DNA of 64,000 bases from Lentisphaeria bacterium. GTDB taxonomy: Bacteria > Verrucomicrobiota > Lentisphaeria > Victivallales > UBA1829. Below the pieces are notes generated by a model. It saw only the letters and a program-made list of their open reading frames with translations. It ran no database searches and was not told the origin of the DNA. Below, in pieces: positions 17,670-26,422 of this stretch (positions are counted from its first letter, which is position 1; each line of letters starts with the position of its first letter). The DNA lies in assembly GCA_017456805.1 (NCBI GenBank), contig JAFTIQ010000074.1:6540-70539 (forward strand), written 5' to 3'. Both the position numbers and the translations under genes were made by a program.

Positions 17670-17708
17670 CTCCGATCCTCCTTCTTTTGGATTCGATGAT
17701 TCATATTT

Positions 17709-17724
17709 TTAAACATGTATACAT
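17709..17724. promoter_or_regulatory. Second copy of the repressor half-operator
   Basis: TTAAACATGTATA (17709-17721) is identical to 13 bases of the dyad at 16540-16552. Here it runs into the perfect ten-base palindrome ATGTATACAT (17715-17724). It lies downstream of the -10 box for the hydroxyacid dehydrogenase gene, where a bound repressor would block transcription. Confidence 0.5.
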
Positions 17725-17744
17725 ATCATGTATTTTCTAAAAAT

Positions 17745-17772
17745 AATATAATACCTCTTTTCTGAAATACAA
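17745..17772 (-). promoter_or_regulatory. Promoter of the hydroxyacid dehydrogenase gene
   Basis: On the minus strand TTGTAT (17767-17772), a 16-base spacer and TATATT (17745-17750) precede the gene. The spacing and the TATATT box match most other promoters in the window. The putative operator copy lies about 20-35 bases downstream. Confidence 0.5.
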
Positions 17773-17791
17773 ATCTATTTCACCAAAATCT

Positions 17792-17824
17792 AAAAAAAAA
17801 GGCCGCCGCATTGTCACGGCAGCC
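17792..17824 (-). terminator. Rho-independent terminator after the sigma/anti-sigma genes
   Basis: On the minus strand an eight-base stem (GGCTGCCG pairing with CGGCGGCC, one G-U) with an eight-base loop is followed by nine T residues. It lies 28 bases after the anti-sigma stop codon and is the expected end of that transcript. Confidence 0.75.
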
Positions 17825-17852
17825 CTGGAAAGAACAGAAAAAAACAGAACTG

Positions 17853-18659
17853 TTATTTTGCAAAAAACCCATGGTAAAGAACCGGATCACTTGCTTTTCC
17901 GGCAAATGATTTCTGTTCCGGCTGCGGCTGAGCTGGAGAGAGCAGACGGAATCCGGCTTCGGCACAATCGTTTACAAAATTCACGATCTGAAGTTTATTC
18001 CCCTGATGGGAGAATTTCCAGCCTTTTTCCGTTGCCTGAAGCGCAGCTGCCGGGATCTGATTCTTTTTCATCAGAGCACGGAGCTCTGCTTCCGTTGCGG
18101 AGCCCATTCCCCAGACATGCCGGACCTCTTTCTCAATCGTTTGATAAGAAGATGCTCCGGAGATGGTAACCGTCTGATCAGAAGAAAAGTTCACATTCTG
18201 CAGCTCAGAAATCTGAAGCGGATTGTACTCAGTAAAGACAGCTTTTGTTTCAGCGGAAGCCTGGATCCGGTTCGGGATATAGGGTTCTTCAGCCGCCGGA
18301 TGCTGTTCTTCCCAGAGAAGATATCCGAGGATCCCGGCAAGGAAGAGCAGAGAAGCCGCCCGCCATTGAACAGGGGAAAGGAAAAACCGCCTTCCCCGGG
18401 AAACATTTTCTTTCTTGAGAGTATCATTGACTCTGCTGAGAATACGTTTGGAAATTTCTTCATCGCTTCCGGTTTCCTGGAATACGGCATGTTTGACAGA
18501 ATAATCGATTCTGGAAAGAGTATCGATATACGCCTTACACTTTTTACAGTTTTTCAAATGAGCTTCGATACACTCATGCAGTTTGCTCTCTTTGTCAAAA
18601 TAAGCGGAAAGCTGTTCTGACGAAGGACATTCATTTGTTGTAAGGGGGCTCTCTCTCAT
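17853..18659 (-). CDS. Anti-sigma factor with zinc-binding N-terminus
   Basis: This 268-residue protein begins with a cytoplasmic anti-sigma domain carrying the HX3CX2C zinc motif (His34, Cys38, Cys41 in HLKNCKKC) with His28 nearby. One membrane segment, about residues 99-117 (WRAASLLFLAGILGYLLW), leads to an external domain of unknown fold. This is the zf-HC2/RsrA-like plan: the N-terminus holds the partner sigma factor and the outer domain senses a signal. ATG 18659 follows AAAGGAG by eight bases and lies past the sigma gene's stop. It is co-transcribed with the ECF sigma gene immediately upstream, its probable partner. Confidence 0.85.
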   Translation of the reverse strand: MRESPLTTNECPSSEQLSAYFDKESKLHECIEAHLKNCKKCKAYIDTLSRIDYSVKHAVFQETGSDEEISKRILSRVNDTLKKENVSRGRRFFLSPVQWRAASLLFLAGILGYLLWEEQHPAAEEPYIPNRIQASAETKAVFTEYNPLQISELQNVNFSSDQTVTISGASSYQTIEKEVRHVWGMGSATEAELRALMKKNQIPAAALQATEKGWKFSHQGNKLQIVNFVNDCAEAGFRLLSPAQPQPEQKSFAGKASDPVLYHGFFAK

Positions 18660-18684
18660 ATTCCCATCTCCTTTCTCCATTCCG

Positions 18685-19302
18685 TTATTTTGCCGGGATC
18701 TCTCTTGACACAAGATAATCGCGAAGCAGTTCCCGTCCGCGAGCCAGACGGGATTTTACGGTACCGACTTTGCAGTCCAGCCGCTCTGCGATCGCATCAT
18801 ACGGCAAATCTGAAATATGCCGCAGCACCATTGTCTCTTTGAGAGATTCCGGCAAACTGGATAACCCATTCATTATTTGCGTTTCTATTTCTGAATTTTC
18901 AAGGGAAAAATCAGGACGGAGCCGATCGTCCGGGAACAGCAGATCTCTCTGTTCTCCATCCTCTTCCGTTACCCGGGAAATGCTTGTCATCTGCCCTTCC
19001 CCGCGCCGGCGGTTCCAATGAAATTTATTCCTTGCAAGATTGATCGTGATACGGTGCATCCAGGTTTCAAAACTGGAATCGCCCCGGAAATTATTCAATG
19101 CCCGGTACGCTCTGACAAAAGCATCCTGCACAACTTCTTCCGCATCCTGCTTTGATCCCAACAGACCATACGCCGCCCGGTAAAGCTGAGGAGAGTACAT
19201 GACGACCAGTTTGTCGAAACATTCCACCCTGCCCGCTTTGAACGCCGCAATCAGTGCCGCAGTTTCTTCTGCCATTGCTTTTTTTTCTTCTTCCGTGTGC
19301 AT
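18685..19302 (-). CDS. ECF-type RNA polymerase sigma factor (RpoE-like)
   Basis: This 205-residue protein has sigma region 2 (FDKLVVMYSPQLYRAAYGLL, then EEVVQDAFVRAYRALNNF, then FETWMHRITINLARN) and region 4 (LPESLKETMVLRHISDLPYD, then IAERLDCKVGTVKSRLARGR). An acidic linker lies between them and there is no region 1 or 3. ATG 19302 is preceded by AAAGGTG at six bases and gives the normal length for the family. Starts further upstream would add about 59 unrelated residues. The adjacent membrane anti-sigma gene suggests control by an envelope signal. The regulon cannot be read from this window. Confidence 0.93.
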   Translation of the reverse strand: MHTEEEKKAMAEETAALIAAFKAGRVECFDKLVVMYSPQLYRAAYGLLGSKQDAEEVVQDAFVRAYRALNNFRGDSSFETWMHRITINLARNKFHWNRRRGEGQMTSISRVTEEDGEQRDLLFPDDRLRPDFSLENSEIETQIMNGLSSLPESLKETMVLRHISDLPYDAIAERLDCKVGTVKSRLARGRELLRDYLVSREIPAK

Positions 19303-19402
19303 GTGATTCACCTTTCGTGAAAAAGTTTGTTCCGGGACTTCCGATAGAAAAGCCGCCGGAAACTGCTTTTCCAAAATTTTACTTGAGGGAAACATTGCTA
19401 TC

Positions 19403-19430
19403 ACAATACATCCTGAAAGTTTTTTTTCAA
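19403..19430 (-). promoter_or_regulatory. Promoter of the sigma/anti-sigma operon
   Basis: On the minus strand TTGAAA (19425-19430), 16 bases, and TATTGT (19403-19408). This is a housekeeping-type promoter about 100 bases before the chosen start. No second, distinct motif that could be an ECF-type autoregulated promoter was seen. Confidence 0.5.
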
Positions 19431-19559
19431 GTCCTGTTTTCTCCGGAAAAAATCCTGAAGCAACATTTTTGTTAGACACTCTTCAACAGAAAATGTTCCT
19501 TCAAAAAATTTTTAATAATCATTTTTCTTTTGAAATTATGAAAAATATTTTTTTTGAGC

Positions 19560-19587
19560 TTGAAAAAGAGCTATTTCAATGTATATT
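19560..19587 (+). promoter_or_regulatory. Promoter overlapping the start of the antiporter gene
   Basis: TTGAAA (19560-19565), a 16-base spacer and TATATT (19582-19587) lie so close to the gene that an ATG at 19579 falls inside the promoter. The expected transcription start, near 19594, is only a few bases before ATG 19597, so the message may be leaderless or nearly so. Confidence 0.55.
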
Positions 19588-19596
19588 TCCCCCATT

Positions 19597-21315
19597 ATGA
19601 AAAAACTACTCATTCCCTTGCTTTTCAGTTTTATTGTTGTTTTTGCCTCTGCTCAGGCGGTTCCTGAGACAGGCTCAACTCTTGGCGCAAAAACAGAAGC
19701 CGCCGTTTCCGTTTCAACAACTGAGAGACCGGCCTCTCCAGAATCCGGAAAAGAGCTGCAGCCGGTAGAAAATAAAAAATCTGTTGAGACAGTAAACGAT
19801 TCTGATTGGAAGGATCTTCCGTCAAAATTGAGTGACGGGATGACTCTTGTTGCGATTCTGATCCTGCTTTGTGCTTGTGCAAGCAAACTTTCCGCCTGGA
19901 TCAATATGCCCTGTCTGCTTCTTTTTCTGGCAGTGGGGATCCTCTTTGGAGAAGAAGGGATCGGACATATCAAGTTTGAAAGTACGGCGCAGGCAAATAT
20001 CATCGGTTCCATTGCGATGGCATTCATTCTGTTTTCCGGAGGGTTCGATACGAACTGGAAAAACATCCGGAAAATCACTGTTACGGGGGGGATCTTATCC
20101 AGCCTCGGAGTGCTTCTGACGGCTTTGATCGTCGGGGTGGCATCCTTCTATTTCCTGCGGAAAGTTTTCCCGGAATTTCATATTTCCTTCTCCTGGTGCT
20201 TCCTTCTCGGAGCAATCATGTCTTCCACAGATGCCGCGGCAGTGTTCGCAATTTTGCGTTCGAAAAGTGTCGGACTCCGGGGGGAACTGCGCTCGCTTCT
20301 GGAATTTGAATCCGGAAGCAATGACCCCATGGCTGCATTTTTAACGATCTTCCTGATCGGGCTTCTCATGACGGAAAATATCACAGGAGTTCCGGCAGAC
20401 TTCTCGTCCTACCGGATGATCGTTCCTGTCTTTATCCAGAAAATGCTCCTTGGAGTCGTTCTGGGGGTTACCTGGGGAAAACTGCTTGTCTGGCTCTTTA
20501 ACAAGATCGATTTTGAATATGACGGGTTGTATTATGTTCTCGGAATTGCGGCAGTGATTCTCTCTTACGGAGGAACCGAGCTGCTTCAGGGGAACGGCTT
20601 TATGTCCGTCTATGTGACCGGCCTCGTTATGGGAAACAGCAAATTCATTTACCGGAATGGTGTCGGACGGTTCAGTGACGGGATCGCCTGGCTGATGCAG
20701 GTGGTTCTGTTCGGTATGCTCGGGTTGCTTGTCAGCCCGAAACTTCTGTTATCCATCTGGTGGCAGGGGCTTACAATTGCACTGATCCTGATGCTCGCTG
20801 CAAGACCGCTCTCCGTCTTCCTTTGTATGATCGGAAGCAAATTCAATTTCCGGGAACGGTTATTGATCTCCTGGGTTGGCTTGCGCGGAGGTGCTCCGAT
20901 TATGCTGGCAACCTTCCCCATGATGGCAGCTGTCCCGCAAAACAGTGTGCTGTTCCATATCGTCTTCTTTGTAGTTCTTGCTTCCGTCGTTATCCAGGGG
21001 ATGACTTTGATGCCCTTTGCACGGCTTCTGAAACTGGATGCCCCTCTGAAAGTTGTTCCAAGAGTTCCGCTGGAATTCGATAATACCGGAACCATTGACG
21101 GAGAGACCAGAGAGTTTGAAATTCTGGAAGGCTCTCCCCTGATCGGGCTTCCGCTCTCCGCAGCGGGATTGCCGAAAGGAGCATTGGTGCTTCTGATCCG
21201 CCGCGGGAAAAAACATGTTGTTCCTCACGGAGATACGATCATTGAAGCAAATGACGGCCTGCTCATCCTGGCTGAAAATACCATTCTTGACGAAACAGAA
21301 CAGAAGCTGAAATAA
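19597..21315 (+). CDS. K+/H+ or Na+/H+ antiporter, CPA1/NhaP2 type with C-terminal TrkA-C-like domain
   Basis: This protein of about 572 residues has an N-terminal signal-like segment (MKKLLIPLLFSFIVVFASAQA), a Ser/Glu-rich stretch, and then about a dozen membrane helices of the Na_H_Exchanger family. Key motifs are FSGGFDTNWKN, SSTDAAAVFAIL, FESGSNDPMAAFL with the ion-binding Asn-Asp, and SWVGLRGGAPIML. The last 80 residues form a TrkA-C-like regulatory domain (EFEILEGSPLIGLPLSAAGL). It exports K+ or Na+ in exchange for protons. I chose ATG 19597 because the earlier ATG at 19579 lies within the promoter spacer. A start at 19579 would add six residues. Confidence 0.88.
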   Translation: MKKLLIPLLFSFIVVFASAQAVPETGSTLGAKTEAAVSVSTTERPASPESGKELQPVENKKSVETVNDSDWKDLPSKLSDGMTLVAILILLCACASKLSAWINMPCLLLFLAVGILFGEEGIGHIKFESTAQANIIGSIAMAFILFSGGFDTNWKNIRKITVTGGILSSLGVLLTALIVGVASFYFLRKVFPEFHISFSWCFLLGAIMSSTDAAAVFAILRSKSVGLRGELRSLLEFESGSNDPMAAFLTIFLIGLLMTENITGVPADFSSYRMIVPVFIQKMLLGVVLGVTWGKLLVWLFNKIDFEYDGLYYVLGIAAVILSYGGTELLQGNGFMSVYVTGLVMGNSKFIYRNGVGRFSDGIAWLMQVVLFGMLGLLVSPKLLLSIWWQGLTIALILMLAARPLSVFLCMIGSKFNFRERLLISWVGLRGGAPIMLATFPMMAAVPQNSVLFHIVFFVVLASVVIQGMTLMPFARLLKLDAPLKVVPRVPLEFDNTGTIDGETREFEILEGSPLIGLPLSAAGLPKGALVLLIRRGKKHVVPHGDTIIEANDGLLILAENTILDETEQKLK

Positions 21316-21432
21316 ACATTCTTTCCGTTTTATTAACCAGAAAATCTCTCCCGAAGGGAATCAACGCTCTGTTCAGAAATCCGCAGTTGATTCGGTTGAA
21401 AATGCCTTGAAATCCTGATAAAAATTCAAACG
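21316..21432. other. Convergent intergenic region with a hairpin
   Basis: This gap lies between the antiporter and transporter genes, which point at each other. An eight-base perfect inverted repeat (GAATCAAC at 21358-21365, GTTGATTC at 21386-21393) has a 20-base loop. Neither side has a clear T-run, so it is a weak candidate for a shared terminator. Confidence 0.3.
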
Positions 21433-22356
21433 TTATTTTAACAGCACAGCGATTGCGAAACCGACAAGGATCAAACTGACACCGATCCACTTTGCGGGAG
21501 TGCTGCGTTCTTTCAGGATCAGGATACCGGCAGCCATTCCGATGGGCAATCCCAATTGACGGCAGACCTGAACATAAGAAACGTTTGTCACGTAGTTCAT
21601 AGCGATCAAAACGAGAACGTAAGTCCCTGAAGCACAGATCCCTCCGACCAGCGGCATAAAGTTCTTTTCCCGCCAGTATTCAAAAAAGGCTTTCCGTTCT
21701 TCCTTCATACAGAAAGTCGTGACCAGCAGCGTGGAAATCAGAGTCAAACTGCGGGTGGAATAATAGGTCAGGGATTGAATTGCTTTCGGAACAGCCAAAC
21801 CTTCTGCAGTACAATATGTCCGGATGATCTCCAATCCTTTGCTGTCAAAAATCGTATAACCGGTGGTCCCCAGTGCAGCAAGGAACACAAAAAAGATCGT
21901 CGGGGAAAGATAATTTGACAATTTGAAATCGGAAAATTTCCCGAGGGGCATCATGAGGGAGCCGCAAAATACCAGGAAGAATCCGAAGACAGAAATCCAG
22001 GGAAGCGGATCTCCCCATCCGAGCAAAGTTGTAGCAAGTGCAGTCATCAGGATCGGCAAGGCGCGCATCATAGGATAAGCAGAAGCCATATCCATTGTTT
22101 TGTATGCAAGTGTCACGCCGGTGCAATAGATAAAGACATCGGAAGCGATCGTACCGCCGATAACCAGCCAGAAGGTCCAGGGAAGCTCAGAAAGCGGGAT
22201 CGGGGTCCAGAACTGAACATTGGACCAGAAAAGAGATCCGGGAATACAGAGGAGTGTATAAAAAGCGATTCTCATGCGGTTCTTTTTTGCGATCAGGTTC
22301 CATGATGCATGAAGAATTGCAGAAACTACGATAAGAAAAAAAGCCACAGCAGTCAT
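21433..22356 (-). CDS. DMT-superfamily (EamA-like) membrane transporter
   Basis: This 307-residue protein has about ten hydrophobic helices in two repeated halves. It begins with VVSAILHASWNLIAKKN, the EamA hallmark (HASWN). The second half ends with VCRQLGLPIGMAAGILILKE and a terminal helix ending AIAVLL. Such proteins export or import small metabolites across the inner membrane; the substrate is unknown. It has its own promoter upstream and is not in an operon. Basic residues after the last helix put the C-terminus in the cytoplasm. Confidence 0.8.
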   Translation of the reverse strand: MTAVAFFLIVVSAILHASWNLIAKKNRMRIAFYTLLCIPGSLFWSNVQFWTPIPLSELPWTFWLVIGGTIASDVFIYCTGVTLAYKTMDMASAYPMMRALPILMTALATTLLGWGDPLPWISVFGFFLVFCGSLMMPLGKFSDFKLSNYLSPTIFFVFLAALGTTGYTIFDSKGLEIIRTYCTAEGLAVPKAIQSLTYYSTRSLTLISTLLVTTFCMKEERKAFFEYWREKNFMPLVGGICASGTYVLVLIAMNYVTNVSYVQVCRQLGLPIGMAAGILILKERSTPAKWIGVSLILVGFAIAVLLK

Positions 22357-22395
22357 TTCATAACCCCTTTCTTTGTCCGATGAAATAATCTTATT

Positions 22396-22424
22396 AATAT
22401 ATCATACTTCTCATAAAAAATCAA
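22396..22424 (-). promoter_or_regulatory. Promoter of the DMT transporter gene
   Basis: On the minus strand TTGATT (22419-22424), 17 bases, and TATATT (22396-22401), about 40 bases before the start codon. It is divergent from the promoter of the ceramidase-like gene in the same 199-base gap. Confidence 0.6.
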
Positions 22425-22495
22425 GTTTTTCTTTTTTTATCAACTTTTAACAAATTTTCAGGAATATTTTACAATATAAACAAGAAATTTCATCC

Positions 22496-22524
22496 TTGAA
22501 AAAACATGAGAATCAAGCTATGTT
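22496..22524 (+). promoter_or_regulatory. Promoter of the ceramidase-like gene
   Basis: TTGAAA (22496-22501), 17 bases, and TATGTT (22519-22524), about 32 bases before the start codon. A good AAAGGAG ribosome site follows. Confidence 0.55.
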
Positions 22525-22555
22525 ACTGAAAAACACCCGATGAAAGGAGCTTATT

Positions 22556-23890
22556 ATGAGTCAGTTGGAATTTGGTTTTGCTCAAGAGGATATCACCCCG
22601 ATTTACGGTGCTGATCTTCTCGGTTATTTTAATGAACGTCTGAACCGCGGAGTTCTGGACCGCCTTGCCTTGAAAGCTGCTGTATTTCGTACAGAAAATG
22701 ATTGTGCCGCAATCGTTTCATATGATTTGGGATTTATTACAAGAGCATTGGCCGATCAATTTGAACAGCTTCTGGCGGAAGCCGGATCTCCTCTTGCCGG
22801 AAAAACTCTGTATTGCTGCACCCACACCCATACCGGACCTTACACCACCGGGAATTTCGGGCGTGCCGGCAATGATGATTTTATTGAAGAATTAAAAACC
22901 AAAACGCTCCTGGCCTTACAGAAAGCATATAAATCTCTTGCGCCCGCTGAACTTTATGCAACGGAAACAGAATGTTCCACCCTTGCATTCAACCGCCGTT
23001 ATATCATGAATAACGGAAAAACACTTACCAATCCCGGAAAACTCAATCCGGAAATCTCTCATCCCGAAGGCGGAATTGATTCTCTTATTCCCATTTTGCA
23101 AGTCCGTCAGCATGGAAAACCGGTTATGATTCTTACGAATATCTGCAATCATACCGATACCACCGGCGGTGATTATGTTTCTGCTGACTGGCCGGGCGCG
23201 ATGGAAAAAGAAATTCAGAGAATCATGGATTACCAGATCCCCGTCATGACAATCGTTGCACCTCAGGGAAATATCAACCACTTTGATGTTTCAACCGATG
23301 CGGATCAGACCAGCCAGGCTGAAGCAAAACGGATCGGAAGAGGTTACGCCGCAGCGGTCCTCTCAGCTCTCTTCAAACTGAAAAAAATGGAAAATGTCAA
23401 TATCAGAACGGCCTCCAGCGAATTCAATGCACCTTATATCCAGCTGACCGATGAAGAATATCAGGAAGCCAGGAAGACCTATGAAGAAAACAAAGATGCG
23501 ATCATGGAAGCCGGACGGGATTTCACCAGCGAAGATATCGCCCGCGGCGTCCCCGCTGTAAAAAAGTTTTTTGCAGAACGTGCTGTTTCCTGCCGTGAAA
23601 ATCCCAATACGGAAAAACGGATTGAAAAGCAGATGATGATTGCATTCAATGAAGAAGTTGCCCTTGTTTCCTTTCCGGCAGAACCCTTTGTGGAAATCGG
23701 CGATGCGGTCAGAGAAGGTTCAAAATATCCCATCACAATGCTTGCAGCTTTGGGAATGGGCGAAATCGGCTATGTCGGATTGCCTCAGCATTACGGCAAC
23801 GGCGGATATGAAACTGCCCCCTCCAGAAATCTTGCAGACCGTCATGTCGGCGAAGCAATGATTGAAGGAGCTTTGGAGCTTCTGAAATAA
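22556..23890 (+). CDS. Neutral/alkaline ceramidase-like protein
   Basis: This 444-residue protein resembles the N-terminal catalytic domain of neutral/alkaline non-lysosomal ceramidases. It has TLYCCTHTHTGPYTTG (the metal-binding His-Thr-His region), ICNHTDTTGGDYVSADWPGA, and a late FPAEPFVEIGDAV segment. No signal peptide is visible and the usual C-terminal ceramidase domain is absent, so the substrate may not be ceramide. Such stand-alone domains occur widely in Lentisphaerota and Planctomycetota with unknown substrates. AAAGGAG precedes the ATG by eight bases. It is a single-gene transcript with its own promoter and terminator. Confidence 0.8.
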   Translation: MSQLEFGFAQEDITPIYGADLLGYFNERLNRGVLDRLALKAAVFRTENDCAAIVSYDLGFITRALADQFEQLLAEAGSPLAGKTLYCCTHTHTGPYTTGNFGRAGNDDFIEELKTKTLLALQKAYKSLAPAELYATETECSTLAFNRRYIMNNGKTLTNPGKLNPEISHPEGGIDSLIPILQVRQHGKPVMILTNICNHTDTTGGDYVSADWPGAMEKEIQRIMDYQIPVMTIVAPQGNINHFDVSTDADQTSQAEAKRIGRGYAAAVLSALFKLKKMENVNIRTASSEFNAPYIQLTDEEYQEARKTYEENKDAIMEAGRDFTSEDIARGVPAVKKFFAERAVSCRENPNTEKRIEKQMMIAFNEEVALVSFPAEPFVEIGDAVREGSKYPITMLAALGMGEIGYVGLPQHYGNGGYETAPSRNLADRHVGEAMIEGALELLK

Positions 23891-23901
23891 AACTTTCCGG
23901 T

Positions 23902-23953
23902 AAAAAAATCAGGGCTGCCACAGAAGAAAATCCTGTGGCAGCCCAATTTTTTT
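23902..23953. terminator. Bidirectional Rho-independent terminator
   Basis: A perfect 12-base stem (GGGCTGCCACAG at 23912-23923, CTGTGGCAGCCC at 23933-23944) with a nine-base loop has seven T residues on its right. On the left a run of A gives seven T residues for the minus strand. It ends both the ceramidase-like gene and the minus-strand operon that finishes at 23989. Confidence 0.9.
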
Positions 23954-23988
23954 CTGCAAATTCGGTTTATAAAAAAAACAGCATTGAT

Positions 23989-25926
23989 TTACTCTATTTC
24001 CAACGAAATCAAAGCAAATCCTTTGAATGGCGGGACCTGAATTTCCACGAAATTTCCGGAAACGGAATAGTCCACCGGCAGTCCTGAAGGAGCAAGCCTT
24101 ACGGATTTCACGGTTTTCCCGGGCAAATGCAAGCGGAATTTTCCATCCATAACTGCCATAGAATCTTCTACAACAGTTGCATCGCCCCGTCGTTCCGGAG
24201 CATAAGCGATCATATTCACATTGATCCGCCCCGGCTGCTGAGCCACTGATGTCCGGACAAATCCGGGTAAAGAAATATTCTCAAACAGCAGAGGTTCTGC
24301 CAACAATCTGATGCAATTATCCAGCAAAGCCCTGAGATGAAGGGCCCCACGGAAATAATATCCTTCAAATAGATTTCCAGAACACCAGATCCGGTTCATC
24401 TTTCTGGTGAGAAACGGAAGATCGGTGACTTTGTCAGGAGGAGTATAGAAATTGGCATAAATACCGTTCCATTCCTTTTTGAGATATGCTTTGATCAGCG
24501 GGGCAACAAATTCCCCATCGGTCACTTTTGCCTTAACGGCAGATGCGTAAAGGGAGTGCGGCATATTTTCAATGTTTCTGGAATAATCACCGGAAAGAGA
24601 GAAATAGACGGATGTCTCATCCAATTCGCTTTCGTATGCGATCCCCAATTCTTCACCAAATGCTTCCGCAGCAGCTTTTCCGCAAGCGAAAAAGGCTTTC
24701 CCGGCATCCAGATGCTTTTTAATCCGATCCTTTAACCGATCCGTAATAACAACATTTTCCGGCAGGATCAGGAGCTTGTACTGATCCCATTCCTTGTCGC
24801 AATCAGCGAGAACGATATCAAACTGAACTTTCAATTCATCCAGCATACGAACGGCACTTGTCATTGCTTTGTGACACCGCATCTGATGGGAATCTTCCGG
24901 ATAAACCAATGCAACGTCCGTGAGATTTTCCGATCCGAGATGCCATTCATCATAGGCTTTCAGCTTGGAATAAACTTCATTGATCCTGTCAAAAACGGCT
25001 TCATCTTTATCGCCTCTTGGATGAAAATGTCCGGCGATATTGGGTCTCAAGCCATGAGCCAGACCATAGAACATATCAAATTCCAAACTGGCTGCACCGC
25101 GCAATCCGCCGAAATCACCCCACTCATAGAAACGTCCGGTCATATTCAACACCTGTTTTCCAGGAGTGATATTGCGGAGCAAATGCGTCATGGTTGGAAG
25201 ATATTCATACCCCCAACCGCCGGTAGGCAGACATTCGCAATCGAAGAATGTATCAAGATTCCGAACCGTACCGAATGAAGGCCCATTGAAATAAAGCATG
25301 GGGTCCGGGATCAGGGAATGGACAGCTGCAGAGATATCTTCGCAAAGCTTGATCGCAGAAAGACGGCTGTGTTCCACAACATCTTCATTTTTTGTCCAGT
25401 CAAAGCCCTGCTTTTTCATGCTTTCAATACATTTCGGACATACGCAGGGATAACTGATCAGGCAATCAATAAAGAACCCCTGCACAGGATAATTCCCGGC
25501 GATCTCTTTGATCATCGCAATGAGGTGATCCCGGTATGCCGAATTATAACACATGGTATAAGCATAAGGAGTCACTTTTCCGAAATTACTGCGATCCGGC
25601 ATGTAAACGGTCCGCCATTCCGGATGAGCCAATGCTTCCATGGTGCTGATCCCGCCGTTGAGATAAGCGACTACTGCGATATCCTTGCGTTTACAAGCCT
25701 CTGTCAATTTCCCGAAAAGATCATATTCCAGTGAAGGATGTTTGGTACCAAGTTTTGTGTCATAATAACACAATCCCTGATTGCAGCGGGCATGAAATCC
25801 GAGGTAATCCACACCGCAGCGTTTGATTTGATCGGTGAAATATTCCGCATCAAAATTTTTTCCAACATCGGGATTGCTGACGTGGGTATGGTTGTCATAA
25901 AACAATCCGTATTTTACTTTGTGCAT
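23989..25926 (-). CDS. Glycosidase-like protein: alpha/beta barrel with beta-galactosidase-trimerisation-like domain
   Basis: This 645-residue protein begins with a barrel region: GVDYLGFHARCNQGLCYY, then HPEWRTVYMPDRS, then YPVQGFFIDCLISYPCVCPK. The Asp and Cys-x-Cys part of the last motif is typical of GH42/GH29-like barrels. Residues about 340-440 resemble the GATase-like trimerisation domain of GH42 enzymes (YKLLILPENVVITDRLKDRI). A C-terminal beta domain follows. There is no signal peptide, so it is cytoplasmic. It is the last gene of a minus-strand operon with a GNAT protein, a sugar isomerase-like protein and a large secreted protein. The substrate is not readable. Confidence 0.7.
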   Translation of the reverse strand: MHKVKYGLFYDNHTHVSNPDVGKNFDAEYFTDQIKRCGVDYLGFHARCNQGLCYYDTKLGTKHPSLEYDLFGKLTEACKRKDIAVVAYLNGGISTMEALAHPEWRTVYMPDRSNFGKVTPYAYTMCYNSAYRDHLIAMIKEIAGNYPVQGFFIDCLISYPCVCPKCIESMKKQGFDWTKNEDVVEHSRLSAIKLCEDISAAVHSLIPDPMLYFNGPSFGTVRNLDTFFDCECLPTGGWGYEYLPTMTHLLRNITPGKQVLNMTGRFYEWGDFGGLRGAASLEFDMFYGLAHGLRPNIAGHFHPRGDKDEAVFDRINEVYSKLKAYDEWHLGSENLTDVALVYPEDSHQMRCHKAMTSAVRMLDELKVQFDIVLADCDKEWDQYKLLILPENVVITDRLKDRIKKHLDAGKAFFACGKAAAEAFGEELGIAYESELDETSVYFSLSGDYSRNIENMPHSLYASAVKAKVTDGEFVAPLIKAYLKKEWNGIYANFYTPPDKVTDLPFLTRKMNRIWCSGNLFEGYYFRGALHLRALLDNCIRLLAEPLLFENISLPGFVRTSVAQQPGRINVNMIAYAPERRGDATVVEDSMAVMDGKFRLHLPGKTVKSVRLAPSGLPVDYSVSGNFVEIQVPPFKGFALISLEIE

Positions 25927-25944
25927 TATTCTTATCCTCTTCTG

Positions 25945-26421
25945 TTAAAGTAATTTTGAATAAGTGACAGATTCGAGAGGAGCAGTAAAACCAGCCCGTT
26001 CATAAGCACGGCGGGCTGGTGCATGTCCCTCATCCAAACCGGTATTCACTGTAATTATTTTCATTCCCTCCGCCCTCATCCGTTCAAAAACGGCGGCATA
26101 CATTTCCTGACCGACGCCTTTTTCGCCGGAATCCGGATCCGCGGCGTTATTGAGCAATAATCCGATCAATGTTTCGCGCCCGAATGCGAACGTGGCAAAG
26201 CCGACAATTTTCCCGTTCCGTTCACAGATAACGCACTGATCAGGATACTTCTTGACCCATTCCGTAAGCTGATACCGTTTATCCTGATATTTGGTATCAA
26301 ACATGATGGAATAAAGCTCTTCGCCGAGCTGTTTGCGGAAACCTTCGAAGATCTTTTTCCAAGCTTTGTATGCGATCTGAACCATGGGTTCAAGATCCCC
26401 TTCCTGATATGGACGAATCAT
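25945..26421 (-). CDS. GNAT-family N-acetyltransferase
   Basis: This 158-residue protein has the GNAT fold. A strand CVICERNGKIVGFATFAFG is followed by the acetyl-CoA loop EKGVGQEMYAAVFERM (motif A) and by ARRAYERAGF (motif B). It would move an acetyl group to an amine of a small molecule, sugar or protein. It lies one base after the isomerase-like gene and 18 bases before the glycosidase gene, so it is translated from the same message. An aminosugar substrate would fit the context but is not shown. Confidence 0.85.
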   Translation of the reverse strand: MIRPYQEGDLEPMVQIAYKAWKKIFEGFRKQLGEELYSIMFDTKYQDKRYQLTEWVKKYPDQCVICERNGKIVGFATFAFGRETLIGLLLNNAADPDSGEKGVGQEMYAAVFERMRAEGMKIITVNTGLDEGHAPARRAYERAGFTAPLESVTYSKLL

Positions 26422-26422
26422 C

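Noticed and set aside
19303..19479. Upstream extension of the ECF sigma factor to 19479
   Set aside because: The extra residues match no sigma region, while ATG 19302 has a good ribosome site and gives the normal family length.
25990..26020. Nine-base perfect inverted repeat in the GNAT gene
   Set aside because: The loop is 13 bases. A stem of this size is expected a few times by chance in 64 kb, and it falls in codons for the conserved ARRAYERAGF motif.
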